From: Candidatus Woesearchaeota archaeon CG11_big_fil_rev_8_21_14_0_20_43_8
GTDB lineage: Archaea; Nanobdellota; Nanobdellia; Woesearchaeales; CG08-08-20-14
Direction: 5' to 3'
Length of the DNA: 36,485 nt
NCBI GenBank assembly: GCA_002762705.1
Contig: PCVE01000108.1
Location: 1-36,485 of the forward strand
Part shown: one piece after another, positions 7,747-15,071 of the stretch
How the letters are laid out: every line of letters begins with the position of its first letter
How positions within the stretch are numbered: position 1 is the stretch's first letter
Made by a program: the position numbers and the translations under genes
The notes under the pieces: model-generated
Seen by the model: only the letters and a program-made list of their open reading frames with translations
The model's database searches: none
What the model was told of the DNA's origin: nothing

Positions 7747-8852
7747 AGTGTCACCCCTTTTTGTCGCCATATCAATCTCCCAAAAGCATACTTCAGATTT
7801 TCAATACCCAGTCTAATCGTTTCAGGATCATTAGCTGCAAAATTCATACGGATATTGTTCCTGCTTTTTCCATCATGATGTGAAAAAGAATCCTGTTCAA
7901 GTTCGACGCCCACATGCTTTGCATAACTGAAAAATTCCATCTGATCAACATCTGCAGGCAGTGTCAGCATAAGGAAAATACCACCTTCTGGCTTTGTGTA
8001 TTCAACGCCGTACATAGACAAATGAAGATTATCCAGGGAAGCAACACAGGTGTCACGTCGCTCTTTGAATTCTTTTTTCAATAGATCTAGATATCGTTCG
8101 TGCACTAAAAGCTCTTTTGCAACAATCTGATTCAATGTTGATGTAAATAGGTCTGCAGTTATTTTTTCCGAACGTATTTTTCTGATTATATCTTTCTTTG
8201 CCATGATGTAACCAATCCTTAGTCCAGGAAGGGTGATTTTTGAGAGCGATCCGACAAAGATTGTCCTATCTGGTATCCTGTCAAATATCCTGTTTGGCAT
8301 TTTATTGTCATAATGCAAGAGGTCATAGGGATTATCTTCGATAAGGATATTATCGTCATGGTCCATCATTTCGGCAATATCATCTTTTTGTTCTTCTGCA
8401 TATGAGAATCCAGACGGGTTATGGAAATTCGACGTGAGGTACACCAGATTATGCCTTTCTGGATGACTTGGACAGACAAACGGCGGCCAGATATGGTTTT
8501 TGAAATCAGGACTTTCCTTGTAATGGAATTTTGCTGTATACCGGGTATCCAATCCCTTAAGCAGCCTGATGGCACCAAAGTATGCGGGTTCCTGTATCCA
8601 TTTTGTCCGTGTCTTCACTGAATCAAAAGCCAATGACAAAGCCTGCTGGGATGATGATGTTATCAGTATATTCTCAATGCTGACATCAAATCCCATCTTT
8701 TCTATGATTGTTTCACGAAGCTCTGGAAGACCTTGGATCATCCCATACTGCGAATAAAGATCAACTCTCTCACTGGCTTTGCATATGGCTTCTTTTGCGA
8801 TCTCTTCAAGTTCGGGCGTGAGTCCGATGTGTCCTCCGCAGAAACGTATCAT
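7743..8852 (-). CDS. PLP-dependent aminotransferase, class I/II (fold type I)
   Basis: The protein has the fold-type I signature: 'NFHNPSGFSYA' (the NPxG segment), 'LIEDNPYDLLHYD' with the PLP-contacting Asp, and 'GSLSKITLPGLRIGY' with the Schiff-base Lys. The last pattern is shared with 2-aminoadipate/kynurenine (LysN, MocR-like) aminotransferases. The ATG at 8852 is chosen because it forms an ATGA overlap with coaBC, as at the next two junctions; an ATG at 8864 would add four residues. It is short at the N-terminus, starting directly at 'IRFCGGH'. The amino donor and acceptor are unknown. The operon places it between CoaBC and the aldolase-like protein. Confidence 0.85.
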   Translation of the reverse strand: MIRFCGGHIGLTPELEEIAKEAICKASERVDLYSQYGMIQGLPELRETIIEKMGFDVSIENILITSSSQQALSLAFDSVKTRTKWIQEPAYFGAIRLLKGLDTRYTAKFHYKESPDFKNHIWPPFVCPSHPERHNLVYLTSNFHNPSGFSYAEEQKDDIAEMMDHDDNILIEDNPYDLLHYDNKMPNRIFDRIPDRTIFVGSLSKITLPGLRIGYIMAKKDIIRKIRSEKITADLFTSTLNQIVAKELLVHERYLDLLKKEFKERRDTCVASLDNLHLSMYGVEYTKPEGGIFLMLTLPADVDQMEFFSYAKHVGVELEQDSFSHHDGKSRNNIRMNFAANDPETIRLGIENLKYAFGRLIWRQKGVTL

Positions 8853-10105
8853 CTGCTCTGCCATCTGTGCTTCATCTCCATTGCATAGTTCTCAAGGTGC
8901 TCACCAAGTCCGTGCGTGATGTGATCCTTTGAATTGAATGTTGAATAGTTTCGATATGTATCTATGAAATAACCGATGTGTTTTCCCACTCGGATATCTG
9001 AAAGATCATTTGCGATAACCAGATCGCATCCATTTTTTTGTAATGAATCATACGCTATTTCTCTGAGTTTCTCTGGACTTTTTTTGCTTTCAAGCTTGAA
9101 TCCGACTTTGTACATTTTTTTGCCTGTCTCTTCGGTGATTTTGTCGACCTCTTTTATGATCTTCTTTGTTGGGACAAGCCGCACATTCATTTCGTCACCA
9201 GATCTCACTTTCTCGTCGATCACTTTGTCAGGAGCATAATCCAGGACTGCTGCATTGAAGATGCTTATCCTGTAATTCTTATCTTTACGTCTGAGTTCAT
9301 CTTCTACTGCCTGCATCATCTCATCAGGGCCTTTTACATCAGTCACATCAAGATATCCGGGGGGATGCACAGTGCCGGGGCCATATGTCACTTTCACATT
9401 TGCGCCGCGCATATAGAGATCTTTTGCAATACGGATGCCAAGATCGCCTGATGATGTGTTTTTGATCTTTCTGACAGCATCGACATTTGCTTCGTTTGGT
9501 CCGACAGTCATCAACACATCGACCCCTGATAGCGGCCCATTGGCAAGCTGTCTTGTTGTTGCTGCGACAATCTCATCTAATTTTGCGAGCTTCGCTTTTC
9601 CTTCAGAAAAACGCGGTTCGATAATGTGGATATTGTAATCTTCATTGTTTCTGAATTCATTTAGGTTCTTCTGCAGGATAGGATTCTCATAAAGCGACAT
9701 GTGCATTGTCGGGGCAAGCATGATCGGAATACCCCTGCCCATGGCGCTTGCCACTGTTGTCGTCAATGGATTGTCTGCGATGCCTGCTGCGATCTTGTTT
9801 ATCGTGTTCAATGTGGCTGGCGCCACAAGCACTGCGTCTTCAAGGTCAATGTGCTGCGCAGTGCCATCAAGCGTCGTCACCACTTTATTTCCTGTCGCCC
9901 ATTCCATTGTCAAAGGTGTGATGAACTTCTGGGCTGCATCACTCATCACCGCACGGACATCAGCTCCGTATCTTCTTAGCATCCTTGCGACTTTTGGCAT
10001 CTCGATACTTGCAATCCCGCCACTGAGACACATTGTTATCTTCTTTCCTTTCAGATAATCCGCTATCGCATCTACCTGTCTATCTTCTAGTTCTTTCATA
10101 TCCAT
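8849..10105 (-). CDS. coaBC: Bifunctional phosphopantothenoylcysteine decarboxylase / phosphopantothenate-cysteine ligase
   Basis: This 418-residue protein joins a flavodoxin-like CoaC domain (about 20-190: 'LSGGIASIEMPKVARML', 'AQHIDL' with the catalytic His, 'VAPATLNTINKIAAGIADN') to a CoaB domain (about 195-400: 'KNTSSGDLGIRIA', 'NAAVLDYAPD', 'VIANDLSD'). The active-site loop reads 'APTMHMSLYEN' and the clamp 'EPRFSEGKAKLA', as I remember from archaeal CoaBC (PAMH and EEGKAKVA) rather than bacterial PAMN/ACG. It makes 4'-phosphopantetheine from phosphopantothenate and cysteine. The start at 10105 follows GAGGTG with 5-nt spacing. It is first in the ATGA-linked operon. The three downstream partners are unexpected for CoA synthesis. 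Confidence 0.88.
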   Translation of the reverse strand: MDMKELEDRQVDAIADYLKGKKITMCLSGGIASIEMPKVARMLRRYGADVRAVMSDAAQKFITPLTMEWATGNKVVTTLDGTAQHIDLEDAVLVAPATLNTINKIAAGIADNPLTTTVASAMGRGIPIMLAPTMHMSLYENPILQKNLNEFRNNEDYNIHIIEPRFSEGKAKLAKLDEIVAATTRQLANGPLSGVDVLMTVGPNEANVDAVRKIKNTSSGDLGIRIAKDLYMRGANVKVTYGPGTVHPPGYLDVTDVKGPDEMMQAVEDELRRKDKNYRISIFNAAVLDYAPDKVIDEKVRSGDEMNVRLVPTKKIIKEVDKITEETGKKMYKVGFKLESKKSPEKLREIAYDSLQKNGCDLVIANDLSDIRVGKHIGYFIDTYRNYSTFNSKDHITHGLGEHLENYAMEMKHRWQSR

Positions 10106-10125
10106 CGTCGCACCTCGTATTCTTC

Positions 10126-10141
10126 ATAGCTATCGCTATGT
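10126..10141. repeat. Small hairpin between the amidohydrolase and coaBC
   Basis: CATAGC and GCTATG form a 6-bp stem around a TATC loop in the 58-bp gap. No T-run follows it in the direction of transcription, so it is not a clear terminator. Confidence 0.3.
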
Positions 10142-10163
10142 TCTGTCTTAGATGGCTATAACC

Positions 10164-11003
10164 CTATAATCTCAGCAATCTCTTCGCGTTCTCGTAGTAG
10201 ACTTTATTTTTGTCTTCTGTGCTGTAGCCCATTGATTCTATATGTTCTATCGAATCTTCTATGGATTGGATAGGAAAATCTGATGCGAATAATACTTGCG
10301 AAGGATCACATTCGTGCGCTAATATCTTCAGCGCTTTTCTTGTGACTCTTATCTCTTTTTCTGTGTCGTCTTTTCCTGTCTTCCAAAGGCCAGAGACATC
10401 TGTGTATATGTGCGGATGTTTATTCAGCACATCCCTTGCGCTTTTTGTGAATGGCTGTCCATAATGGCAGATGACAAGATCAAGCGATGGGAATCTCTTC
10501 GCGACTTCACCTATGTGAGATGGGTGTGTCTGATAATGGAGATATTGTCCGGGATTATCTTCATCGATATCCCATGATTCAGGGAAATCACCTTCACCAG
10601 TGGTCTCTCCAGAGTGGAAAGCGACTGGTATCCCAAGTTCGCTTGCTAGTCGATATACCAGCGACATCTTCTCTTCATGAGGATAGAAGTCTTGATATCC
10701 TGGATAAAGTTTGATGCCAGATATCGAATCCTTGATACTGCGGAGTTCCTGGATACCAGCATCCATTGATCTCTCTACGTCAAGGCCGCCGAACATGAGA
10801 AATCTGTCGCTTTCTGAGATCAGATCAAGCATCTTCATGTTGCCGCTTCCCCTGTTCTGGTGCGGGAAGAATGTCGCCATGACCACTGCTTTCTCTATTG
10901 AATATCTGCTCATGACACTGACTAGGTATTCGGGTGAAGCATCATCTGTATACAGTCCTTCCTGCGTGTGCCTTGTCAAGTGTGTGTGAAAGTCGATCTT
11001 CAT
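10164..11003 (-). CDS. Amidohydrolase-family (PF04909-like) TIM-barrel metal hydrolase
   Basis: This 279-residue protein opens with 'KIDFHTHL' (the HxH metal pair), then has 'AFHSGET' with a metal His, 'VICHYGQP' and 'LFASDFPIQS' with the catalytic Asp. This is the order found in amidohydrolase-2 enzymes, which hydrolyse or decarboxylate small cyclic or carboxylated substrates. It lies 58 bp upstream of coaBC on the same strand and may share its transcript. Its promoter region is shared with the divergent Nudix gene, and a TATA-like TTTATA lies about 30 nt before the ATG. The substrate is not predictable from the sequence. Confidence 0.82.
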   Translation of the reverse strand: MKIDFHTHLTRHTQEGLYTDDASPEYLVSVMSRYSIEKAVVMATFFPHQNRGSGNMKMLDLISESDRFLMFGGLDVERSMDAGIQELRSIKDSISGIKLYPGYQDFYPHEEKMSLVYRLASELGIPVAFHSGETTGEGDFPESWDIDEDNPGQYLHYQTHPSHIGEVAKRFPSLDLVICHYGQPFTKSARDVLNKHPHIYTDVSGLWKTGKDDTEKEIRVTRKALKILAHECDPSQVLFASDFPIQSIEDSIEHIESMGYSTEDKNKVYYENAKRLLRL

Positions 11004-11042
11004 CTTGATATGTGGGGAGGCACAGGGCAGTATAAAGCTATT

Positions 11043-11074
11043 CTTTAAATCTTTAAAGATGTTTAAATTTAAAG
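11043..11074. promoter_or_regulatory. AT-rich repeat cluster, possible operator between divergent genes
   Basis: CTTTAAAT (11043), CTTTAAAG (11051, itself a palindrome), GTTTAAAT (11061) and ATTTAAAG (11067) are packed into 32 bp. The outermost copies form an inverted pair. The cluster lies between the two divergent start codons and immediately before the TATA box of the Nudix gene, a fitting place for a regulator site. The regulator is unknown. Confidence 0.4.
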
Positions 11075-11077
11075 CAA

Positions 11078-11090
11078 ATTTATATATGCA
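11078..11090 (+). promoter_or_regulatory. TATA box of the Nudix-phoU operon
   Basis: The element AATTTATATATGC is centred about 26 nt before the ATG at 11109, and no ribosome-binding site lies between. A leaderless mRNA is therefore likely. Confidence 0.6.
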
Positions 11091-11108
11091 ACCGCCTTTC
11101 CTATCGAT

Positions 11109-11588
11109 ATGTCAGACAAGGTGATGGTTCAGGCGGCAGTCATGGTGTTGTTACGTGAAGATGCCGGCCAGATAGAGACATATCTCACCAAACGTCCAGC
11201 CACATTCAGGACATATCCTGGAAGATATGTCTTTCCAGGTGGCACGATGGAAATGAATGACTCTGATCATCTTGATTGTGCGATAAGAGAGGCTTTAGAA
11301 GAAGTAGGTATCTGTCTGAAAAGAGCAGATGTCTTTTTTTTATCTGAGAATCATGTCGATCATTATCTTGATGATATCCAGTATCATGTATTCTCATATG
11401 CTGCGAAGATGCCTGATGACCAAGTGATCACATTGAATCCTGATGAAGTCGAAGAGGGTCTTTGGTTACGTCCGAATGATTGTTTACAAAAAGAAAAAGA
11501 GAGCAAGATGAGTCTGACAAAAATCACGCGACGGAATTTGCGTATGCTTTTGGACTATAAGACTCTTGATGAGGTCTTCAGAAAATGA
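11109..11588 (+). CDS. Nudix hydrolase, possibly CoA-pyrophosphatase-like
   Basis: This 159-residue protein carries a Nudix box spanning 'FPGGTMEMND' and 'AIREALEEVGI', with the metal-binding REALEE intact. Spacing between the Gly and RE parts is longer than the standard box and, with the preceding 'LTKRPATFRTYPGRYVFPGG', resembles the CoA diphosphatase/NUDT7-NUDT19 type (FPGG..D....A.RE). If so it would cut CoA or acyl-CoA; a nucleotide-sugar or (d)NTP substrate is also possible. Its TGA overlaps the start of the PhoU-like gene as ATGA, so the two are co-translated. Confidence 0.8.
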   Translation: MSDKVMVQAAVMVLLREDAGQIETYLTKRPATFRTYPGRYVFPGGTMEMNDSDHLDCAIREALEEVGICLKRADVFFLSENHVDHYLDDIQYHVFSYAAKMPDDQVITLNPDEVEEGLWLRPNDCLQKEKESKMSLTKITRRNLRMLLDYKTLDEVFRK

Positions 11589-12511
11589 AGACCACAACAC
11601 GAAAACTGCAGGAGATCTCTGGTTCATTGCTAGTTACACTTCCATCGGAATGGGCGCAGAGATATAGGCTCAAGAAAGGATCAGAGGTGATGATCACCCA
11701 GAATGACGATACAACCTTGAAGATAAGCAAGGAATTTTTGTATGATGAGATCAAAGGTGAGAGTATCATAAAATACGATTCACTGCTTCTCAGACGTTTT
11801 TTCCGTGAATATCTCTCTTCTGTCGATTTTGTTGTCGTGCATTTCCAGGAGTGTGATACGCCAAAAGAAGAGATCCGGAGATTCTATGATTTCATACGTG
11901 ATTCTATGCTGAATGTCGAAGTGATCGAGGAGACAAAAGAGAAGATGGTCCTTCAGATATTCCGGATGAATGAGGTCACGATCGGGTCATGCATCAGGCG
12001 TATGTTCTATCTGGTGAAGAATATGATTGATATCCTGACATCGAAAGGCGATGCATCACAGATAATCGATCTTGATAAGACAGTCGCGAAATTCTATTAT
12101 ATGCTTGTCAAGCAGACAAGGATATTCCTTCAGCAGGGCAGGTACACAAAAGCAGAGGAACTCACTGTGATCGAAGCCATGGATCATCGGATGGTGGCTG
12201 AGAAGATAGAACGCATCGGTGACCTGGTAAAAGAGCTTGCGATTACATCAGATGGCAAGAGATTTGACAAGACGCTTCTTGATTTTTTCCTTTTTGTGGT
12301 GTCTCGGCTGGATTCTGCCTTTTCAGCCTTTATAAAGCATGATTTCGACTCGGCCCTCAGGATATGGGATGAGCAGAGATCGGTCTTTTCAAGGTTTTCA
12401 AGGCTTAAAGAGCAATATGCCAAAAAAAAGGATATGAAAAGCCTTGAGCTCTGCTCATATCTGAAAAATGTCTATGAACATACTAGGGATATCGCAAATA
12501 TCGTCAGATAG
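11585..12511 (+). CDS. PhoU-like phosphate uptake regulator with AbrB-type N-terminus
   Basis: This 308-residue protein begins with a swapped-hairpin AbrB/MazE-like domain (about 1-50: 'RKLQEISGSLLVTLPSEWA', 'LKKGSEVMI'), the usual N-terminus of archaeal PhoU homologues. It continues with helical PhoU repeats (about 110-308, for example 'HRMVAEKIERIGDLVKELA'). Such proteins bind metal clusters and are thought to modulate phosphate transport or transcription. No phosphate transporter is nearby, so the target here is unknown. It is coupled to the Nudix gene by an ATGA overlap. Confidence 0.82.
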   Translation: MKTTTRKLQEISGSLLVTLPSEWAQRYRLKKGSEVMITQNDDTTLKISKEFLYDEIKGESIIKYDSLLLRRFFREYLSSVDFVVVHFQECDTPKEEIRRFYDFIRDSMLNVEVIEETKEKMVLQIFRMNEVTIGSCIRRMFYLVKNMIDILTSKGDASQIIDLDKTVAKFYYMLVKQTRIFLQQGRYTKAEELTVIEAMDHRMVAEKIERIGDLVKELAITSDGKRFDKTLLDFFLFVVSRLDSAFSAFIKHDFDSALRIWDEQRSVFSRFSRLKEQYAKKKDMKSLELCSYLKNVYEHTRDIANIVR

Positions 12512-12591
12512 AAACGAAATGTTTTTAAATGCCCTCTAATTTCTGCATGGAATGGGTTTATTAAGGTTTAGCTCGTGAGAGGTATATAAAA

Positions 12592-13170
12592 ATGACGAGT
12601 ATGTATGATGTTTCAGCAGATGAATTGATCAGACTGACTGCAGAAGAACTAAAGAAGTTAGATTCGCTACATCCACCACAGTGGGCTGCGTATGTGAAGA
12701 CAGGCGTCCATAAAGAGAGACCACCCGTCGAGCAGGACTGGTGGTATGTCAGGGCGGCTTCAGTGCTTAGGAAAGTCTATATATTAGGTCCGGTCGGTGT
12801 ATCTAAGCTCCGTCGGAAATATGGCGGAAAGCGCAATATGGGCGCAAGACCAGAGCACTTCTTCAAGGGCTCAGGAAACATATTGAGAAAAATATCACAG
12901 CAGCTTGAAGCAGCAGGTCTTCTCCAGAAGAGCAAGACTTCACGAGCAGGAAGGATTGTCTCAGCAAAAGGAAGATCCCTCCTTGATGGAATCGCAGCAA
13001 ACATGGCAAGATCAGCGCCAGCAGTTGCAGCATCTAAGCCAAAAGCGAAACCAAAGAAAGAAGAAGCTGCTAAAGAAGAGCCAAAGGCAAAACCACAGAA
13101 GGAAGATGTTCCTGATGCCGAGCCTGAGAAGAAGCCGAAAGCTGAATCAAAGAAAGAGGCAAAGGAATAG
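12592..13170 (+). CDS. rps19e: 30S ribosomal protein S19e with charged C-terminal tail
   Basis: The first ~145 residues are clear S19e: 'DVSADELI', 'HPPQWAAYVKTGVHKERPP', 'WWYVRAASVLRKVY', 'GPVGVSKLRRKYGG' and 'ARPEHFFKGSGN'. S19e is an archaeal/eukaryotic small-subunit protein needed for 40S/30S maturation. A Lys/Glu/Ala/Pro-rich tail of about 45 residues follows, making 192 residues against roughly 150 for most archaeal forms. GAGAGGT lies close before the ATG. It leads a four-gene set S19e-PDCD5-L39e-L31e, an order common in archaea. Confidence 0.95.
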   Translation: MTSMYDVSADELIRLTAEELKKLDSLHPPQWAAYVKTGVHKERPPVEQDWWYVRAASVLRKVYILGPVGVSKLRRKYGGKRNMGARPEHFFKGSGNILRKISQQLEAAGLLQKSKTSRAGRIVSAKGRSLLDGIAANMARSAPAVAASKPKAKPKKEEAAKEEPKAKPQKEDVPDAEPEKKPKAESKKEAKE

Positions 13171-13175
13171 ATAAG

Positions 13176-13508
13176 ATGTCTGAGCTTGATGCGCTGAAAA
13201 AGAAAAGGATGCTTGAACTTCAACAACAAGCAGCCTATCAACAAGATGCGCAGGCCGAGCAAGAACAACAGATTCAAGAGCAGCTCGCTCAACTCGAAGC
13301 GATGGTAAGACCATTGCTGACTCCTGAGGCGCTGCAGCGTTATGGCAATATCAAGATCGCGCATCCGGAGTTGACAGTGAGTGTCCTTGTCGCGCTTGGA
13401 CGTTTCGCACAGAGCGGAAAGATTAAGCGTGTCGACGATAATATGCTCAAGACGATCCTTATCGAGCTTCAGAAGACCAAGCGTGAGATCAAGATCAAAC
13501 ATAAATGA
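13176..13508 (+). CDS. PDCD5/TFAR19-family DNA-binding protein
   Basis: This 110-residue protein is a typical archaeal PDCD5 homologue: a long N-terminal helix rich in Gln and Glu, then the compact bundle 'LLTPEALQRYGNIKIAHPEL' and a basic end. The family binds nucleic acid and accompanies ribosomal protein genes in most archaea; its exact function is unsettled. It starts 5 bp after S19e stops and must belong to the same operon. Confidence 0.93.
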   Translation: MSELDALKKKRMLELQQQAAYQQDAQAEQEQQIQEQLAQLEAMVRPLLTPEALQRYGNIKIAHPELTVSVLVALGRFAQSGKIKRVDDNMLKTILIELQKTKREIKIKHK

Positions 13509-13525
13509 TTACTCGAGGTATCAAA

Positions 13526-13699
13526 ATGGCAAGGTACAAAAAGACAGGCAAGAAATCAAGATTGATTAAGAAAGGCAAACAAACCAAATGGGCTCCATTC
13601 TGGACCATCCCAAAGATGTATGGTGTAGGAAGACAAGTCCATCCAGGACGTCATACAGTAGTCAAAAGGCACTGGAAACGTACTAAGACAAAGGCGTGA
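13526..13699 (+). CDS. rpl39e: 50S ribosomal protein L39e
   Basis: This 57-residue basic protein starts at the ATG at 13526, preceded by GAGGT. The open frame extends seven codons upstream, but L39e proteins start at 'MARYKK'. Recognisable features are the basic N-terminus, 'WAPFWTIPKM' and the ending 'KRHWKRTKTK'. L39e lines the peptide exit tunnel of the large subunit. It includes a few more residues than the usual 51. Confidence 0.93.
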   Translation: MARYKKTGKKSRLIKKGKQTKWAPFWTIPKMYGVGRQVHPGRHTVVKRHWKRTKTKA

Positions 13700-13704
13700 T
13701 TGAT

Positions 13705-14283
13705 ATGGCTAAACTTGAAAGAACTTATAATGTTCCCTTGAGGAAAGAGTTTCTAAAAGAGAAGAACTACAAAAGGACAGAGAAAGCAGTCAGGGCACTA
13801 AAAGAGTTCATGGCTAAACACATGAAATCCGATGATGTGAAGATTGGTCCGCAGCTTAACAAGAAATTGTGGGACAAAGGGATCAAGAACCCACCGCATC
13901 ATGTGCATGTCACTGCAGTCAAGGATGATGAAGGCGTCGTCAGGGTCGAGCTCTTCGGTGCACCAGCATTCGAAGCAAAGAAACCAACAGAGAAAAAATC
14001 TGGCGGTCTGAAAGATAAATTGGCTGGCGCGATAAAAGGCAAGGACGCTCCTGCAAAAGCTGATGACGCGAAGTCTGATGATAAGCCTAAGACTGATGCA
14101 GCAGAGAAACCTAAAGCTGATAACAAACCTGCTCCTAAGTCAGATGCTCCTAAAGATGCAGCAAAACCTGCTTCTGAGAAGAAAGTCGATGCTCCTGTGA
14201 AGAAAGCAGAAGAAGCAAAAGTCCCTGAAAAAAAGGAAGTTGCTCCTGCATCGAAAGATAAATCTGCAGAAACGAAACAATAA
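13705..14283 (+). CDS. rpl31e: 50S ribosomal protein L31e with long low-complexity tail
   Basis: The ATG at 13705 gives 192 residues. The first ~90 are L31e ('LERTYNVPLRKEFLK', 'KAVRALKEFMAKHMK', 'KNPPHHVHVTAVKDDEG'), which sits near the exit tunnel and contacts SRP and chaperones. The remaining ~100 residues are almost only Lys, Ala, Pro, Asp and Glu with no predicted fold, doubling the usual length. The tail has the same codon style as its neighbours and no frameshift is evident, so it appears to be a real extension. Confidence 0.93.
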   Translation: MAKLERTYNVPLRKEFLKEKNYKRTEKAVRALKEFMAKHMKSDDVKIGPQLNKKLWDKGIKNPPHHVHVTAVKDDEGVVRVELFGAPAFEAKKPTEKKSGGLKDKLAGAIKGKDAPAKADDAKSDDKPKTDAAEKPKADNKPAPKSDAPKDAAKPASEKKVDAPVKKAEEAKVPEKKEVAPASKDKSAETKQ

Positions 14284-14284
14284 T

Positions 14285-14297
14285 TTTTATATACTTA
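14285..14297 (+). promoter_or_regulatory. TATA box before the small membrane protein gene
   Basis: The element TTTTTATATAC is centred about 26 nt before the ATG at 14316, giving a leaderless transcript. It starts right after the L31e stop codon. Confidence 0.55.
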
Positions 14298-14315
14298 TTT
14301 GTTTTTTTGTTGTCT

Positions 14316-14555
14316 ATGAAGATACTTAGTGCGATTATGATATTCTCAGCTGTGTTCATCATAGTCTCTACTCTTGGATTCTATGTGGAACATTTTTTCG
14401 AACCATATACGACGGAAGATGAAGGTTTCAACAAGATATTCAAGATGGTTGAACTCATCCTTCCAGGTGGTCTTGATTCATCAGGTATCCTTAGAAATCT
14501 TGGTTGGTCGATGTTAATCACGTTGGGATTCTCTTCTGTAGGCAAGAAAGAATAA
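14316..14555 (+). CDS. Small hypothetical membrane protein
   Basis: Starting at the ATG at 14316 the protein has 79 residues. An N-terminal hydrophobic helix ('ILSAIMIFSAVFIIVSTLG') could be a membrane anchor or signal sequence, and a second weaker hydrophobic stretch lies near the C-terminus. I do not recognise a family. Its own TATA box and its exact abutment with the convergent pilin gene (the stop codons touch at 14555/14556) support it as a real gene. Confidence 0.55.
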   Translation: MKILSAIMIFSAVFIIVSTLGFYVEHFFEPYTTEDEGFNKIFKMVELILPGGLDSSGILRNLGWSMLITLGFSSVGKKE

Positions 14556-15062
14556 TCAACAGAATTTGATATCTTTGACTTCAAGTGTCTGTGAACAACT
14601 GTATAACTTCCCTTCGATGTTCATACTAATTTTCGGTGTTATCTCAAGAGTGCTGATCCTCCCGAGTCTTTCCTGATCGAATTCCTGAGAAAATTGTCTT
14701 GCTTCATTTGCTGTCAACGCGATCCCTTCAAGGTCGAAGAAATCAGTCTCATAATCTTTTCCAATCATCACAGCTCTTATTCCATCAATAGTTATGCTGC
14801 CTTTATTTATCAGTTTCATCTTCAATGTCTTTTTTGTCTGAATGACGCATAGATCGGTCGCTGTCTCGTTGGCCATCTCGATAGCCACGAATTTCTCGCA
14901 CTTTATCTTCGCTTCTTCCTGTTTTTTTTCGATATCTTCCTGGAGCTTTGAATAGCTCGATCCCCAATTCATTATCACTGCGCCAAGCGCCATCGCAAAG
15001 AAGATCAATAGCACTGTCGCTATCATTGGTGATACTCCTTTTGGACCGATGGTCTTTCTCAT
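14556..15062 (-). CDS. Archaellin/type IV pilin-like protein
   Basis: The start is placed at ATG 15062 (168 residues), which follows GAGG with good spacing; a GTG at 15068 is too close. The N-terminus is a class III signal peptide, 'RKTIGPKG' then 'VSPMIATVLLIFFAMAL', cut after Gly by an EppA/PibD-type peptidase, leaving a hydrophobic assembly helix. Four cysteines in the ectodomain could form disulfides. It is the third of three consecutive pilin-like genes and starts 9 bp after the stop of the second. Confidence 0.8.
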   Translation of the reverse strand: MRKTIGPKGVSPMIATVLLIFFAMALGAVIMNWGSSYSKLQEDIEKKQEEAKIKCEKFVAIEMANETATDLCVIQTKKTLKMKLINKGSITIDGIRAVMIGKDYETDFFDLEGIALTANEARQFSQEFDQERLGRISTLEITPKISMNIEGKLYSCSQTLEVKDIKFC

Positions 15063-15071
15063 ACGCACGCC

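Noticed and set aside
8849-10105. Inactive CoaC domain because the bacterial PAMN and ACG motifs are missing
   Set aside because: Archaeal CoaBC proteins, as I recall from Methanocaldococcus, have PAMH and EEGKAKVA at these places; this protein matches that form.
12777-13502. 241-codon open frame antisense to S19e and PDCD5
   Set aside because: Its Leu/Phe/Ser-rich composition is the reverse complement of the Lys/Glu-rich tails; both sense genes are certain.
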